A stretch of 32,243 nt of DNA from Bacillota bacterium (GTDB lineage: Bacteria > Bacillota_A > Clostridia > Lachnospirales > Lachnospiraceae): assembly GCA_023443925.1 (NCBI GenBank), contig JAEZSL010000127.1, forward strand, positions 1 to 32,243, given 5' to 3'. The notes under the pieces are model-generated. The model worked only from the letters and a program-made list of their open reading frames with translations, made no database searches and was not told the DNA's origin. Shown one piece after another: positions 32,001 to 32,243 of the stretch (position 1 is the stretch's first letter; every line of letters begins with the position of its first letter). The position numbers and the translations under genes are program-made.

Positions 32001-32243
32001 TTTTAAGTCCTTTAGAGAAAAACTGAATTACCGGCCCTGCGGTTAATGCCGTTAATAAGGTAACCACTCCGAATTTTCCTCCAAGAACGATACCAATGAG
32101 AACCATAATAATGTCGAATGCGATCTTTGTCTTTTTAAAATCCCATCTTAATTTATCCCGGATTACCATAACCACACCGGTAAATGGGTCCAGGCCGATA
32201 TCAACAGCAATAAATATTGCTACTCCAGTATATAACAGCAGGC
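31975..32243 (-). CDS. YczE/YitT-like integral membrane protein, N-terminus outside
   Basis: Partial: the frame runs through the right edge, with about 89 codons visible. The visible part holds a membrane helix (YTGVAIFIAVDIGLDPFTGV), a charged loop DKLRWDFKKTKIAFD, and another hydrophobic region IIMVLIGIVLGGKFGVVTLL. IGLDPFTG after the helix resembles the YczE/YyaS/YitT family of membrane proteins, whose function is poorly known. It overlaps the adenosine deaminase start by 26 bases, so coupling is likely; purine or nucleoside transport is only a guess from context. Confidence 0.7.
   Translation of the reverse strand, partial: LLLYTGVAIFIAVDIGLDPFTGVVMVIRDKLRWDFKKTKIAFDIIMVLIGIVLGGKFGVVTLLTALTAGPVIQFFSKGLKNVFSERNA

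Overview
The window looks like a chromosomal segment of a low-GC, Gram-positive anaerobe of the Clostridia, most likely Lachnospiraceae-like. The grounds are strong AGGAGG ribosome sites, AT-rich spacers, many flavodoxin and ferredoxin proteins, an EFR1-type ferredoxin-flavodoxin, a heterodimeric ABC exporter and a molybdenum hydroxylase. No rRNA, tRNA or phylogenetic marker is present, so the assignment is an inference. I saw no prophage, no intact insertion sequence and no CRISPR array.

Layout. 1-2.9 kb (minus strand): a lipoprotein with DxDxDG repeats, an OmpR-type response regulator and a sensor kinase cut by the window edge. 3.1-4.7 kb (minus): an SDR oxidoreductase, an NTF2-like protein and a Dabb protein. 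5.0-5.9 kb: a WYL-domain regulator whose promoter palindrome is nearly repeated at the SDR promoter, which suggests one regulon. 6.1-10.2 kb (minus): a two-subunit xanthine-dehydrogenase-type hydroxylase behind a purine-type riboswitch with altered pocket bases and the layout of a ligand-ON switch. 10.3-12.9 kb: a glutaredoxin-like protein, an XRE regulator fused to a superoxide-reductase-like domain, then a divergent ArsR regulator and an EFR1 ferredoxin. 13.4-15.2 kb (plus): a small membrane zinc-ribbon gene shifted out of frame by an 11-bp tandem duplication, an LCM-type methyltransferase and a TetR regulator.

15.4-20.0 kb (minus): an MBL hydrolase, a histidine phosphatase, two flavin oxidoreductases, then an FMN-binding protein, a flavodoxin and a TetR regulator. 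Three copies of an approximately 90-bp double-hairpin repeat lie between these genes. 20.5-22.2 kb: a HAD-like protein lacking its catalytic aspartates, divergent from an AraC regulator. 22.4-26.6 kb (plus): a MarR regulator and both halves of a multidrug-type ABC exporter, with a clear promoter and operator. 26.7-27.8 kb: an aldose-epimerase-like gene behind an array of 23-bp repeats. 28.2-29.6 kb (minus): a MurC-like ligase with 55-58-bp tandem repeats upstream. 30.2-32.2 kb (minus): a YczE/YitT-type membrane protein (partial), an adenosine deaminase and a Crp/Fnr regulator.

Two themes recur. One is purine breakdown: adenosine deaminase at one end and a riboswitch-controlled molybdenum hydroxylase at the other. 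The second is local regulation: nearly every small operon carries its own regulator with a recognisable palindrome at its promoter. The riboswitch is the most promising lead, followed by the 11-bp duplication, the double-hairpin repeats and the WYL operator pair.
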